Shown piece by piece: positions 35,916 through 46,766 of a DNA stretch of 64,000 nt (its first letter is position 1; each line of letters begins with the position of its first letter). This DNA comes from Pseudomonas lalkuanensis. GTDB lineage: Bacteria > Pseudomonadota > Gammaproteobacteria > Pseudomonadales > Pseudomonadaceae. A model generated the notes under the pieces. The model did no database searches, was not told the origin of the DNA, and saw nothing but the letters and a program-made list of their open reading frames with translations. The translations under genes and the position numbers were made by a program. The stretch lies in assembly GCF_008807375.1 (NCBI RefSeq), contig NZ_CP043311.1, positions 1,344,001-1,408,000 of the forward strand, in the 5' to 3' direction.

Positions 35916-35979
35916 CGCGGGCTTGAAGGCCGTGGTTAGACTGCAGGCAAGCGCAAGCACCGACTTGCACAGTCATAAA

Positions 35980-35987
35980 AACAAGAA
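35980..35987 (+). promoter_or_regulatory. Hfq/Crc CA motif upstream of gtsA
   Basis: AACAAGAA matches AAnAAnAA and directly precedes the GAAGG ribosome site, 13 bases before the gtsA ATG. Confidence 0.55.
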
Positions 35988-36000
35988 GGTATCCCCATCC

Positions 36001-37254
36001 ATGAATGCCATTTCCCGCCTGGCCGCTGTCGTTTCCCTCGCCTCCCTGTTCCCGCTGTCTGCCCTCGCCGGCGAAGTGGAAGTCCTGCACTGGTGGACTT
36101 CCGGTGGCGAGAAGCGTGCCGCCGATACCCTGCAGAAGCTCGTCGAAGAGAAAGGCCATACCTGGAAGGATTTCGCCGTTGCCGGTGGTGGCGGCGAGGC
36201 GGCCATGACCGTGTTGAAGACCCGTGCGGTTTCCGGCAACCCGCCGTCCGCCGCGCAGATCAAGGGGCCGGATATCCAGGAGTGGGGCGAGCTGGGCCTG
36301 CTTGCGGAGCTGGACGACGTCTCCACCGAGGGCAATTGGGATTCGCTGCTGTCCCCGCAGGTTGCCGACATCATGAAGTACGACGGCCATTACGTGGCCG
36401 TGCCGGTCAACGTGCACCGGGTCAACTGGCTGTGGATAAACCCCGAGGTGTTCCAGAAGGCCGGGGCGACGCCGCCCACCACCCTCGATGAATTCTTCGC
36501 CGCCGCCGACAAGCTCAAGGCCGCCGGCTTCATCCCGATCGCCCACGGTGGCCAGCCCTGGCAGGACGGCACCGTGTTCGAGGACCTGGTGTTCAGCATC
36601 CTGGGCCCGCAGGGATACCACAAGGCCTTCGTCCTGCAGGACAAGGCCACGCTCACCAGCGACAAGATGGTGGAAGTCTTCGCCGCGCTGAAGAAGCTGC
36701 ACGGCTATGTCGATCCGGACGCCGCAGGCCGTGACTGGAACAGCGCCACGGGGCTGGTCATCAACGGCAAGGCCGGCATGCAGATCATGGGCGACTGGGC
36801 CAAGAGCGAGTGGAGCGCCGCCGGCAAGGTGGCGGGCAAGGACTACCAGTGCCTGCCATTCCCCGGCACCCAGGGCAGCTTCGCCTACAACATCGACTCC
36901 CTGGCCATGTTCAAGCTCAAGGACGACGCCAACATCCAGGCGCAGAACGACCTGGCGCGCACCGTGCTGGAGCCGCAGTTCCAGCAGTTCTTCAACCAGA
37001 ACAAGGGCTCCATCCCGGTCCGCCTGGACCAGGACATGTCGAGCTTCGACGCCTGCGCCCAGCAGTCCATGAAGGACTTCAAGGAAGCGGCGGCGGGCGA
37101 TGGCCTGCAGCCGAGCCTGGCCCACGGCATGGCCGCCTCCAGCTATGTGCAGGGCGCGGTGTTCGACGTGGTCACCAATTTCTTCAACGACCCCGCTGCC
37201 GACCCGAAGAAGGCCGCGCAGCAACTGGCCGCCGCGATCGAAGCGGTGCAGTAA
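36001..37254 (+). CDS. gtsA: Glucose ABC transporter, periplasmic binding protein
   Basis: The 417-residue binding protein starts with a signal peptide ending PLSALA and continues [18 protein letters not shown], the sequence typical of Pseudomonas GtsA. It is a family-1 extracellular solute-binding protein of the CUT1 sugar transporters. The later [15 protein letters not shown] and [18 protein letters not shown] are characteristic. It delivers glucose to GtsBC. The start is set at the signal peptide rather than 31 codons upstream. The gap to gtsB holds a stable hairpin that may keep the binding protein mRNA in excess, as is usual for such operons. Confidence 0.95.
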   Translation: MNAISRLAAVVSLASLFPLSALAGEVEVLHWWTSGGEKRAADTLQKLVEEKGHTWKDFAVAGGGGEAAMTVLKTRAVSGNPPSAAQIKGPDIQEWGELGLLAELDDVSTEGNWDSLLSPQVADIMKYDGHYVAVPVNVHRVNWLWINPEVFQKAGATPPTTLDEFFAAADKLKAAGFIPIAHGGQPWQDGTVFEDLVFSILGPQGYHKAFVLQDKATLTSDKMVEVFAALKKLHGYVDPDAAGRDWNSATGLVINGKAGMQIMGDWAKSEWSAAGKVAGKDYQCLPFPGTQGSFAYNIDSLAMFKLKDDANIQAQNDLARTVLEPQFQQFFNQNKGSIPVRLDQDMSSFDACAQQSMKDFKEAAAGDGLQPSLAHGMAASSYVQGAVFDVVTNFFNDPAADPKKAAQQLAAAIEAVQ

Positions 37255-37342
37255 GCGGTCGGGCCGCGTAGGCGGCCCCATTCAACCTGACTGATTTCGA
37301 GGGTGCCGGCAGGCGCCAGGGGTTCCTGCTGCTCCTCGCTAG

Positions 37343-37366
37343 CCCCTCTCCCTTCAGGGAGAGGGG
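37343..37366. repeat. Hairpin CCCCTCTCCC/GGGAGAGGGG between gtsA and gtsB
   Basis: A perfect 10-bp stem with loop TTCA. Closely related palindromes occur at 42530-42551 and 63656-63679, so this is a dispersed element. Its place after the binding-protein gene suits a role in stabilising gtsA mRNA or attenuating the downstream genes. Confidence 0.75.
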
Positions 37367-37398
37367 AGTAACAGGCCCAACCCATGGAGCTAATCCCC

Positions 37399-38307
37399 AT
37401 GAGCTCAACCGCAGTCTTCGCCAAGGCCTCGCCGCTGGACGCGCTGCAACGCTGGCTACCCAAGGTGGTGCTGGCGCCCAGCGTGCTGATCGTGCTGGTC
37501 GGCTTCTACGGCTACATCCTCTGGACCTTCCTGCTGTCCTTCACCAACTCGCGCTTCATGCCCAGCTACAAGTTCGTCGGGCTGCAGCAGTACGAACGCC
37601 TGCTGGACAACGACCGCTGGTGGGTGGCCAGCCACAACCTGTTGGTCTACGGCGGACTGTTCATCGCCAGCAGCCTGGTGATCGGGGTGTTCCTGGCGGT
37701 GCTGCTGGATCAGCGCATCCGTCGCGAAGGCTTCATCCGCACCGTCTACCTCTACCCCATGGCGCTGTCGATGATTGTCACCGGCACCGCCTGGAAATGG
37801 CTGCTCAACCCTGGCCTGGGCCTGGACAAGCTGCTGCGCGACTGGGGCTGGGAGGGCTTTCGCCTGGACTGGCTGGTAGACCCGGACCGCGTCGTCTACT
37901 GCCTGGTGATCGCCGCCGTGTGGCAGTCCTCGGGCTTCGTCATGGCGCTCTTCCTGGCCGGGCTGCGCGGGGTGGACCAGTCGATCATCCGCGCCGCCCA
38001 GGTGGATGGCGCGAGCCTGCCGAGCATCTACCTGCGCATCGTCCTGCCGAGCCTGCGCCCGGTGTTCTTCAGCGCACTGATGATCCTCGCCCACATCGCC
38101 ATCAAGAGCTTCGACCTGGTCGCCGCGATGACCGCCGGCGGCCCCGGTTATGCCTCAGACCTGCCGGCGATGTTCATGTACGCCCATACCTTCACCCGCG
38201 GCCAGATGGGCCTCGGCGCCGCCAGCGCGATGCTCATGCTCGGCGCGGTGCTGGCGATCCTCGTGCCCTACCTGTATTCCGAACTGAGGAACAAGCGCCA
38301 TGACTAG
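37399..38307 (+). CDS. gtsB: Glucose ABC transporter permease GtsB
   Basis: The 302-residue permease has six predicted membrane helices and the EAA-like loop LRGVDQSIIRAAQVDGASLPSIY-type segment (AAQVDGASLPSIYLRIVLPS). I preferred the ATG of MSSTAVFAKASPLD, because GGAGC lies 9 bases upstream; an ATG five codons earlier overlaps that ribosome site. It pairs with GtsC to form the channel and with the GtsD ATPase. The stop overlaps the gtsC start by 8 bp. Confidence 0.94.
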   Translation: MSSTAVFAKASPLDALQRWLPKVVLAPSVLIVLVGFYGYILWTFLLSFTNSRFMPSYKFVGLQQYERLLDNDRWWVASHNLLVYGGLFIASSLVIGVFLAVLLDQRIRREGFIRTVYLYPMALSMIVTGTAWKWLLNPGLGLDKLLRDWGWEGFRLDWLVDPDRVVYCLVIAAVWQSSGFVMALFLAGLRGVDQSIIRAAQVDGASLPSIYLRIVLPSLRPVFFSALMILAHIAIKSFDLVAAMTAGGPGYASDLPAMFMYAHTFTRGQMGLGAASAMLMLGAVLAILVPYLYSELRNKRHD

Positions 38308-39145
38308 CCTGGCCGGAAAACCTGCCTTCAGTTTCAGTCGCCTGGCCATCCACGCCACGCTGTTCTTCGCCTGCGCCCTCTATCTGGTGCCGCTGGTGGT
38401 GATGCTGCTGACCAGCTTCAAGACGCCCGACGACATCCGCACCGGCAACCTGCTGTCGATTCCGGATGCGTTCACCGTGATCGGCTGGGCCAAGGCCTGG
38501 GCCAGCGTCGGTGGCTACTTCTGGAACTCGGTGAAGATCACCGTGCCGGCGGTGATCATTTCCACGCTGCTCGGCGCGCTGAACGGCTACGTGCTGTCCA
38601 TGTGGCGCTTCCGCGGTTCGCAGTTGTTTTTCGGTCTGCTGCTGTTCGGCTGCTTCCTGCCGTTCCAGGTGGTTCTGCTGCCGGCGTCCTTCACCCTCGG
38701 CCAGTTCGGCCTGGCCAATACCACCGGTGGCCTGGTGCTGGTGCACGTGGTTTACGGCCTGGCCTTCACCACGCTGTTCTTCCGCAACTTCTACGTGAGC
38801 ATCCCGGACGCCCTGGTGCGGGCGGCGCGGCTGGACGGGGCGGGGTTCTTCACCATCTTCGGGCGCATCCTGCTGCCGATGTCGGTGCCGACCATCATGG
38901 TCTGTCTGATCTGGCAGTTCACCCAGATCTGGAACGACTTCCTCTTCGGCGTGGTGTTCGCCAGCGGCGATACCCAGCCCATCACCGTGGCCCTGAACAA
39001 CCTGGTGAACACCAGCACCGGGGTCAAGGAATACAACGTCGACATGGCCGCCGCGATGATCGCCGGCCTGCCCACCCTGCTGGTCTACGTATTGGCCGGC
39101 AAATACTTCCTGCGCGGCTTGACCGCTGGCGCGGTGAAGGGCTGA
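38300..39145 (+). CDS. gtsC: Glucose ABC transporter permease GtsC
   Basis: The 281-residue permease is a MalG-type CUT1 subunit with six membrane helices. Its EAA loop reads VSIPDALVRAARLDGAGFF and is followed by FGRILLPMSVPTIMV. It starts inside gtsB (8-bp overlap) and ends 23 bp before gtsD. The C-terminal GKYFLRGLTAGAVKG is the usual end of this family. It should act with GtsB in the inner membrane. Confidence 0.95.
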   Translation: MTSLAGKPAFSFSRLAIHATLFFACALYLVPLVVMLLTSFKTPDDIRTGNLLSIPDAFTVIGWAKAWASVGGYFWNSVKITVPAVIISTLLGALNGYVLSMWRFRGSQLFFGLLLFGCFLPFQVVLLPASFTLGQFGLANTTGGLVLVHVVYGLAFTTLFFRNFYVSIPDALVRAARLDGAGFFTIFGRILLPMSVPTIMVCLIWQFTQIWNDFLFGVVFASGDTQPITVALNNLVNTSTGVKEYNVDMAAAMIAGLPTLLVYVLAGKYFLRGLTAGAVKG

Positions 39146-39168
39146 TGCCCTCAAGATTGGAGAGTGAC

Positions 39169-40317
39169 ATGGCAACCCTCGAACTGCGCAATGTGAACAA
39201 GTCCTACGGCAGCGGCCTGGCGGACACCCTGAAGAACATCGAGCTGTCCATCGACTCCGGCGAGTTCCTGATCCTCGTCGGCCCTTCGGGCTGCGGCAAG
39301 TCGACCCTGATGAACTGCATCGCCGGGCTGGAAGACATCAGCGGCGGCGCGATCCTGGTGGATGGCCAGGACATCAGCGGCATGAGCCCCAAGGACCGGG
39401 ACATCGCCATGGTGTTCCAGTCCTACGCGCTGTACCCGACCATGAGCGTGCGTGAGAACATCGCCTTCGGCCTGAAGATCCGCAAGCTGCCCCCGGCCGA
39501 GATCGATGCGGAGGTCGCCCGCGTGGCCAGGCTGCTGCAGATCGAGCACCTGTTGCAGCGCAAGCCCGGCCAGCTCTCCGGCGGCCAGCAGCAGCGCGTG
39601 GCCATGGGGCGGGCCCTGGCGCGGCGGCCGAAGATCTACCTGTTCGACGAGCCGCTGTCGAACCTCGACGCCAAGCTGCGGGTGGAGATGCGCACCGAGA
39701 TCAAGCTGATGCACCAGCGGCTGAAGACCACCACGGTCTACGTCACCCATGACCAGATCGAAGCCATGACCCTGGGCGACAAGGTGGCGGTGATGAAGGA
39801 CGGCGTCATCCAGCAGTTCGGCACCCCGCGAGAGATCTACAACGATCCGGCCAACCTCTTCGTCGCCGGTTTCATGGGCTCGCCGCCGATGAACTTCATT
39901 CCCCTGCGTCTGCAGCGCCGCGACGGCCGCCTGGTGGGCCTGCTGGACAGCGCCGACGGCCATTGCGAACTGCCGCTCGGCGGGGTCGACGGTGAGCTGG
40001 AAGGACGCGAGCTGATCCTCGGCATCCGCCCGGAGCAGGTGCTGGTCGGTGCTGGCGACCTGCCGGCGATTCGCGCCCAGGTTCAGGTGCTGGAGCCCAC
40101 CGGGCCGGACACCCTGGCCTTCGTCGAGATCAACCAGACCAAGGTCTGCTGCCGCCTGGCGCCCGATTCCCCAGCGCGCGTGGGCGACACCCTCGACCTG
40201 CAATTCGCTCCCGACAAGGTGTTGCTGTTCGACGCACGGAGCGGCGAGCGGCTGTGCGTGCCGGGAAAGGCGGCCGTGGCCGAGCCGGCCAGGGTCGCAC
40301 GCCTGAAGGGCCTGTAG
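39169..40317 (+). CDS. gtsD: Glucose ABC transporter ATP-binding protein GtsD
   Basis: The 382-residue ATPase is of the MalK/UgpC type. Walker A is GPSGCGKST (about 38-46), the Q-loop [14 protein letters not shown], the signature [15 protein letters not shown] and Walker [12 protein letters not shown], then the H-loop VTHDQ. The C-terminal TOBE/MalK-like regulatory domain (about 240-380) includes GIRPEQV. The ATG at [14 protein letters not shown] follows GGAGAG. A REP-like palindrome overlaps the stop codon, so downstream expression of the porin gene may be separately controlled. Confidence 0.95.
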   Translation: MATLELRNVNKSYGSGLADTLKNIELSIDSGEFLILVGPSGCGKSTLMNCIAGLEDISGGAILVDGQDISGMSPKDRDIAMVFQSYALYPTMSVRENIAFGLKIRKLPPAEIDAEVARVARLLQIEHLLQRKPGQLSGGQQQRVAMGRALARRPKIYLFDEPLSNLDAKLRVEMRTEIKLMHQRLKTTTVYVTHDQIEAMTLGDKVAVMKDGVIQQFGTPREIYNDPANLFVAGFMGSPPMNFIPLRLQRRDGRLVGLLDSADGHCELPLGGVDGELEGRELILGIRPEQVLVGAGDLPAIRAQVQVLEPTGPDTLAFVEINQTKVCCRLAPDSPARVGDTLDLQFAPDKVLLFDARSGERLCVPGKAAVAEPARVARLKGL

Positions 40318-40374
40318 GAGCGGGCTTTGCTCGCGAAGGGGCGCGCGGAGCCGGGCCGTTCGCGAGCGAGCAAA
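40313..40374. repeat. REP-like palindrome overlapping the gtsD stop
   Basis: TGTAGGAGCGGGCTTTGCTCGCGAA pairs (in two halves) with TTCGCGAGCGAGCAAA. It is a second palindrome family (GCGGGCTTTGCTCGCGA), related to one at 62225. It separates gtsD from the porin gene. Confidence 0.65.
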
Positions 40375-40389
40375 AGAAAGATCCATCGC

Positions 40390-40397
40390 AACAACAA
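40390..40397 (+). promoter_or_regulatory. Hfq/Crc CA motif upstream of the porin gene
   Basis: AACAACAA lies 18 bases before the porin ATG and 9 bases before its GGAG site, in the position used by Crc/Hfq to block translation. Confidence 0.6.
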
Positions 40398-40400
40398 TAA

Positions 40401-41638
<1,238 letters not shown>

Positions 41639-41639
<1 letters not shown>

Positions 41640-42526
41640 TGCGCAGTGCCAGGCCGCATCGGGTGAGAGCGGGGGAGGGCGTCGACCACCCCTTCGCCGA
41701 CCTGTTGCGTCCGGCAGCCGGGCAGCCGTTCCGCTGGGCCGAACACCAGGGCCGCGAGCTGCTGCTGGTGGAGCATTCGCGCTGCTCGGCGGTGTTCAGT
41801 CGCCAGGGCGGCCAGTTGCTGCACTTCCAGCCCCACGGCGAGCGCCCCTTGCTCTGGTGCGCAACGCGCTGGCCACGCATTGGCGCCATTCGCGGCGGCG
41901 TGCCGGTGTGCTGGCCCTGGTTCGGCCGCCACCCCATGGAGGGCGGCTGGCCCCACCACGGCTGGGCGCGGTTGTCCGACTGGCGACTTATCCACAAGGC
42001 CGCCGACGACAATGGCGTGCGCGTGACCTGGCGCCTGGATCTGCACGACTGGCAAGTGGAACTGGAGGCAGAACTGGGTGGGCGCATGAGTCTGCAACTG
42101 GTCACCCGTCACCGCGACAGCGAACCCTGCGTGCTCAGCCATGCGCTGCACGCCTACTGGCGGGTGAGCGACGTGGCGCGGGTCGCCCTGCTCGGGCTGG
42201 ACGGCGCCGAAGGGCGCGATCTGCTGAGCCGCGAACCCTGTCGGCAAGGGGGCGAGCTGCGCGTGATCGATGGCTGCCACCGGGTGTTCCGGCAGGGTGG
42301 CCGCGTGAAGATTCAGGATGCCGGTTGGCAGCGGCGTTTGTGCATCGATGGTGGGAACAATCCGAACACCGTGGTCTGGCATCCCGGCAGCCGTCCTTTA
42401 TCCGAAGTGAGCTGGGCGGAGGGGCTGGGATTTCTTTCCGTGCAGGGCGCGGCCTGTGGAGACGACAGTGCGGAGCTGGTGGCGGGGGAGGAGGCGAGGT
42501 TGAGTCTGGAGGCGTGGGTTGGATGA
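41639..42526 (+). CDS. D-hexose-6-phosphate mutarotase-like (aldose 1-epimerase family)
   Basis: The 295-residue protein belongs to the YeaD/galactose-mutarotase-like family, with the typical RFGRHP-type block (WPWFGRHPMEGGWPHHGWARLSDW) including the catalytic histidine, and LSHALHAYWRVSD later. It should interconvert anomers of glucose or glucose 6-phosphate, matching its operon partners. The start ATG overlaps the porin stop by one base. P. putida has the same gene order (PP_1020). Cysteines are unusually frequent, but no motif follows. Confidence 0.87.
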
Positions 42527-42529
42527 GGT

Positions 42530-42551
42530 CCCTCTCCCTGAAGGGAGAGGG
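42530..42551. repeat. Hairpin CCCTCTCCC/GGGAGAGGG between convergent genes
   Basis: A perfect 9-bp stem with loop TGAA lies between the mutarotase gene and hexR, which converge. It is nearly identical to the gtsA-gtsB hairpin. It could terminate in both directions, although no T-tract is present. Confidence 0.7.
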
Positions 42552-42569
42552 GCCGGGGGTGAGGGGGCG

Positions 42570-43439
42570 TCAGGACGGCTCCTCTTCCGCCGGATACCGG
42601 CTGGCATTGAGGCTTTCCTTGATCTTGCGCAGATGCGGCTGGAAGTCGACGCCGCGGCGCAGGGTCATGCCGGTGGCGAGCACGTCGAGCACGGTGAGCT
42701 GGATGATGCGCGAGGTCATCGGCATGTAGATGTCGGTGTCTTCCGGCAGCGGGATGTCGAGGCTCAAGGTGCTGGCTTTGGCCAGCGGCGAACCTGCGGC
42801 GGTAAGGCCGAGCACCGAGGCGCCGTTCTGGCGCGCCAGGCGCGCCACTTCCACCAGTTCGCGGGTGCGGCCGGTGTAGGAAATGATCACGAAGAGGTCG
42901 CCCGTATGGGCCACCGACGCCAGCATCCGCTGCATCAGGACATCGGAATGGGCGGATACGGCGAGGTTGAAGCGAAAGAACTTGTGCTGGGCGTCCAGGG
43001 CCACCGAGGCGGAGGCGCCGAGCCCGAAGAAATGGATCTGCCGGGCCTGGATCATCAGGTCCACGGCGCGGCTGATCAACTGCGGGTCGAGGCTCTGCAG
43101 GGCGCTGTCCAGGGAGGCGATGGCACTGCCGAAGATCTTCCGGGTGTAGGCCTCGGGACCATCGTCGGCGGCGACCGCCTGGCTCACGTAGGCGGCACCG
43201 CTGGCCAGGCTTTGCGCCAGCTGCATCTTCAGTTCCGGGTAGCCGTTGACGCCGAAGGAGCGGCAGAAGCGGTTCACTGTCGGCTCGCTGACCTGAGCCG
43301 CCTGGGCCAGGGCCGCGATGCTGTAGCGGGTGGCCTGCTGCGGGTCGCGCAGGATGACTTCGGCGACCTTGCGCTCGGCCTTGTTGAGTTCGTCGAGGCG
43401 GTTCTGGATCTGCTCCAGCAGATTGTGCACGCGGTCCAT
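42570..43439 (-). CDS. hexR: HexR, RpiR-family repressor of hexose catabolism
   Basis: The 289-residue repressor has an N-terminal RpiR helix-turn-helix (about 1-77; [21 protein letters not shown]) and a C-terminal SIS sugar-phosphate-binding domain (about 120-260; [22 protein letters not shown] and [16 protein letters not shown]). In Pseudomonas it represses zwf-pgl-eda, edd-glk and gap-1 and is released by 2-keto-3-deoxy-6-phosphogluconate. The start MDRVHNLL follows AGGAA; a 22-codon longer frame has no such site. Its promoter faces zwf across the HexR palindrome, so it is probably autoregulated. Confidence 0.96.
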   Translation of the reverse strand: MDRVHNLLEQIQNRLDELNKAERKVAEVILRDPQQATRYSIAALAQAAQVSEPTVNRFCRSFGVNGYPELKMQLAQSLASGAAYVSQAVAADDGPEAYTRKIFGSAIASLDSALQSLDPQLISRAVDLMIQARQIHFFGLGASASVALDAQHKFFRFNLAVSAHSDVLMQRMLASVAHTGDLFVIISYTGRTRELVEVARLARQNGASVLGLTAAGSPLAKASTLSLDIPLPEDTDIYMPMTSRIIQLTVLDVLATGMTLRRGVDFQPHLRKIKESLNASRYPAEEEPS

Positions 43440-43524
43440 TGGGATTCCTGGGAAGGGGCCTGCAATCGGTGGCCTATCGTACTGAGCGTACCCAGGCTGG
43501 GCCACCGTAATCTCGTATATCGGT

Positions 43525-43548
43525 AAATGTAGTTTTATTACTACATTT
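43525..43548. promoter_or_regulatory. HexR operator between hexR and zwf
   Basis: Perfect arms AAATGTAGT and ACTACATTT flank the 6 bases TTTATT. The core TGTAGT-N6-ACTACA is the type of site reported for HexR ahead of zwf in Pseudomonas. It lies 65 bp upstream of zwf and 86 bp upstream of hexR, so one site may control both. Confidence 0.82.
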
Positions 43549-43599
43549 TGTCTTGCTGTAACGGCTAGCAGGGTGTATTCATAAGCTTATGTTTGATAG

Positions 43600-43607
43600 A
43601 AGAACAA
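43600..43607 (+). promoter_or_regulatory. Hfq/Crc CA motif at zwf start
   Basis: AAGAACAA matches AAnAAnAA and overlaps the AGAAG ribosome site 5 bases before the zwf ATG. Confidence 0.5.
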
Positions 43608-43612
43608 ATATC

Positions 43613-45068
<1,456 letters not shown>

Positions 45069-45082
<14 letters not shown>

Positions 45083-45782
45083 TCTCGACCTGCCGACGCA
45101 GGTGACCGGGCTCAGCCTCGGCAGCCCCGAACAACTGGCCGGCGAGCTGGCCATCACCGTTGCCAACGCCCTGCGCGCGGCCATCGATGCCCGTGGTGCG
45201 GCCGTGCTGGTGGTGTCCGGCGGGCGCAGCCCGATCGCATTCTTCGAACGCCTGCGCGGCCAGACCCTGGACTGGTCGAAGGTCACCATCAGCCTGGCCG
45301 ACGAACGCTTCGTGCCGGTCAGCCATGCCGACAGCAATGAAGGTCTGGTACGCCACCACCTGTTGAAGGGGGAGGCCGCCAGTGCGCGCTTCCTCGGCCT
45401 CTACCACAGTGCGCCGAACCTGGATGAGGCCGCCCGCCTGGCCCATGTGGCCCTGGCCGAACTGGGCGCTATCGACGTGCTGGTGCTGGGCATGGGCGAG
45501 GACGGTCACACCGCTTCGCTGTTCCCCGGCAGCCCGAACCTCGAGCAGGCCCTGAGTACAGGCTGCGAGCGCCGCTGCCTGCCGATGCAGGCCCCCAGCG
45601 TGCCGCGCCAGCGCCTCACCCTGACCCTGCCGCTGCTGGCCAGTGCGCAGCTGACCCTGCTGGCCGTACAAGGCCAGGCCAAGCTGGCCACCCTGGCCGC
45701 CGCCCTGGCGGGCGAAGACGAGGCGGCCATGCCGATTCGCGCCTTCCTCCGCCGTCCCCTGGAAATCCACTGGTGCCCCTGA
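45069..45782 (+). CDS. pgl: 6-phosphogluconolactonase
   Basis: The 237-residue DevB-type lactonase hydrolyses 6-phosphogluconolactone. Key segments are [31 protein letters not shown] and [14 protein letters not shown], which hold the catalytic histidine and aspartate of the NagB-like fold. AGGAG lies 6 bases before the ATG of MAIFNLDLP, inside the 3' end of zwf. The arrangement zwf-pgl-eda is the conserved Entner-Doudoroff operon. The 16-bp gap to eda supports co-transcription. Confidence 0.95.
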
Positions 45783-45798
45783 GCCCGAAGGAACGCCC

Positions 45799-46488
45799 AT
45801 GACCAGCCTCCCCACCAATCGGGCCACCAGTCGCGAAGCCGTGCCGAGCATGGCCGACAAGGCTGCCCTGATCGACATTCTCTGCGGTGCGGCACGCATC
45901 CTTCCGGTGATCACCGTCGAGCGCGAGCAGGACGCCCTGCCGCTGGCCGATGCCCTGGCCGCCGGTGGCCTGCGTACCCTGGAAATCACCCTGCGTTCCG
46001 AGCATGGCCTGTCCGCGATCCGCACCCTGCGTGAGCAGCGTCCGGAGCTTTGCGTCGGTGCCGGCACCGTGCTGGATGAGTGGATGCTCGCCGAGGCCGA
46101 GGCCGCCGGCTCGCAATTCATCGTCACCCCCGGCTGCACCGCCGAACTGCTGCGGGCCGGCGTCTACAGCCCGTTGCCGTTGCTGCCGGGCATCAGCAGC
46201 GCCTCGGAAATCATGCTCGGCTACGCCCTGGGCTATCGCCGCTTCAAGCTCTTCCCGGCGGAAGTCTGCGGTGGCATCAAGGCCCTCAAGGCCTTCGGCG
46301 GCCCTTTCCCGGGTATCCGCTTCTGCCCCACCGGCGGGGTCAATCCCGACAACCTGCGCGACTACATGGCCCTGCCCAACGTGATGTGCGTGGGCGGCAC
46401 CTGGATGATGGACAAGGACTGGATCCGCAACGGCGACTGGCAGCGCATCCAGGAAACCACGGCAGCGGCATTGGAGCTGTTGCGCTGA
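45799..46488 (+). CDS. eda: 2-keto-3-deoxy-6-phosphogluconate (KDPG) aldolase
   Basis: The 229-residue class I aldolase splits KDPG into pyruvate and glyceraldehyde 3-phosphate. Lys150 in YRRFKLFPAE is the Schiff-base residue; Glu62 in LEITLRSEHG is the catalytic base. VGAGTVL, VTPGC and CPTGGVNPDN are the usual substrate-phosphate motifs. AAGGA precedes the ATG. It is followed by an intrinsic terminator, which ends the zwf-pgl-eda operon. An N-terminal extension of about 18 residues relative to E. coli Eda is present. Confidence 0.96.
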   Translation: MTSLPTNRATSREAVPSMADKAALIDILCGAARILPVITVEREQDALPLADALAAGGLRTLEITLRSEHGLSAIRTLREQRPELCVGAGTVLDEWMLAEAEAAGSQFIVTPGCTAELLRAGVYSPLPLLPGISSASEIMLGYALGYRRFKLFPAEVCGGIKALKAFGGPFPGIRFCPTGGVNPDNLRDYMALPNVMCVGGTWMMDKDWIRNGDWQRIQETTAAALELLR

Positions 46489-46493
46489 CGTAG

Positions 46494-46515
46494 GCAGAGA
46501 GCGTTCTGCTTTTTT
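46494..46515 (+). terminator. Intrinsic terminator of the zwf-pgl-eda operon
   Basis: GCAGA and TCTGC form a short stem around GAGCGT, followed by TTTTTT. It begins 6 bp after the eda stop. Confidence 0.7.
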
Positions 46516-46612
46516 GTGGGGGCGATTTCAATCGCTATGCAGGCCGCAGGCCTGCCCTTCAATCCTCCCTGGGGGCACTGCGTGCCCCATTGCGAATGAA
46601 TTCGCCCCCACA
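46515..46612. repeat. REP-like element, long form
   Basis: TGTGGGGGCGATTTCAATCGC at the left and GCGAATGAATTCGCCCCCACA at the right enclose GCAGGCCGCAGGCCTGCC and GGGGGCACTGCGTGCCCC hairpins. The layout is like the element at 22284. Confidence 0.75.
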
Positions 46613-46766
46613 GGGTCCATGCCCACCGCAGTGACTTCGTAGCCCATTCCCATATCGCACTCGGTTGCGAAACAGATTCCGCCAAACGGTTTGCTGAAAC
46701 GATTTACCTAGTAACGAAACCGCGTTAAAACCGACTTCCAGTGGTCCCGATCCTGAGGAAAGTGCA

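Noticed and set aside
46620-46766. AAACGGTTT / GAAACG words upstream of the aldehyde dehydrogenase gene as a PtxS or GntR-type operator
   Set aside because: The words are suggestive but form no proper dyad of the known TGAAACCGGTTTCA type.
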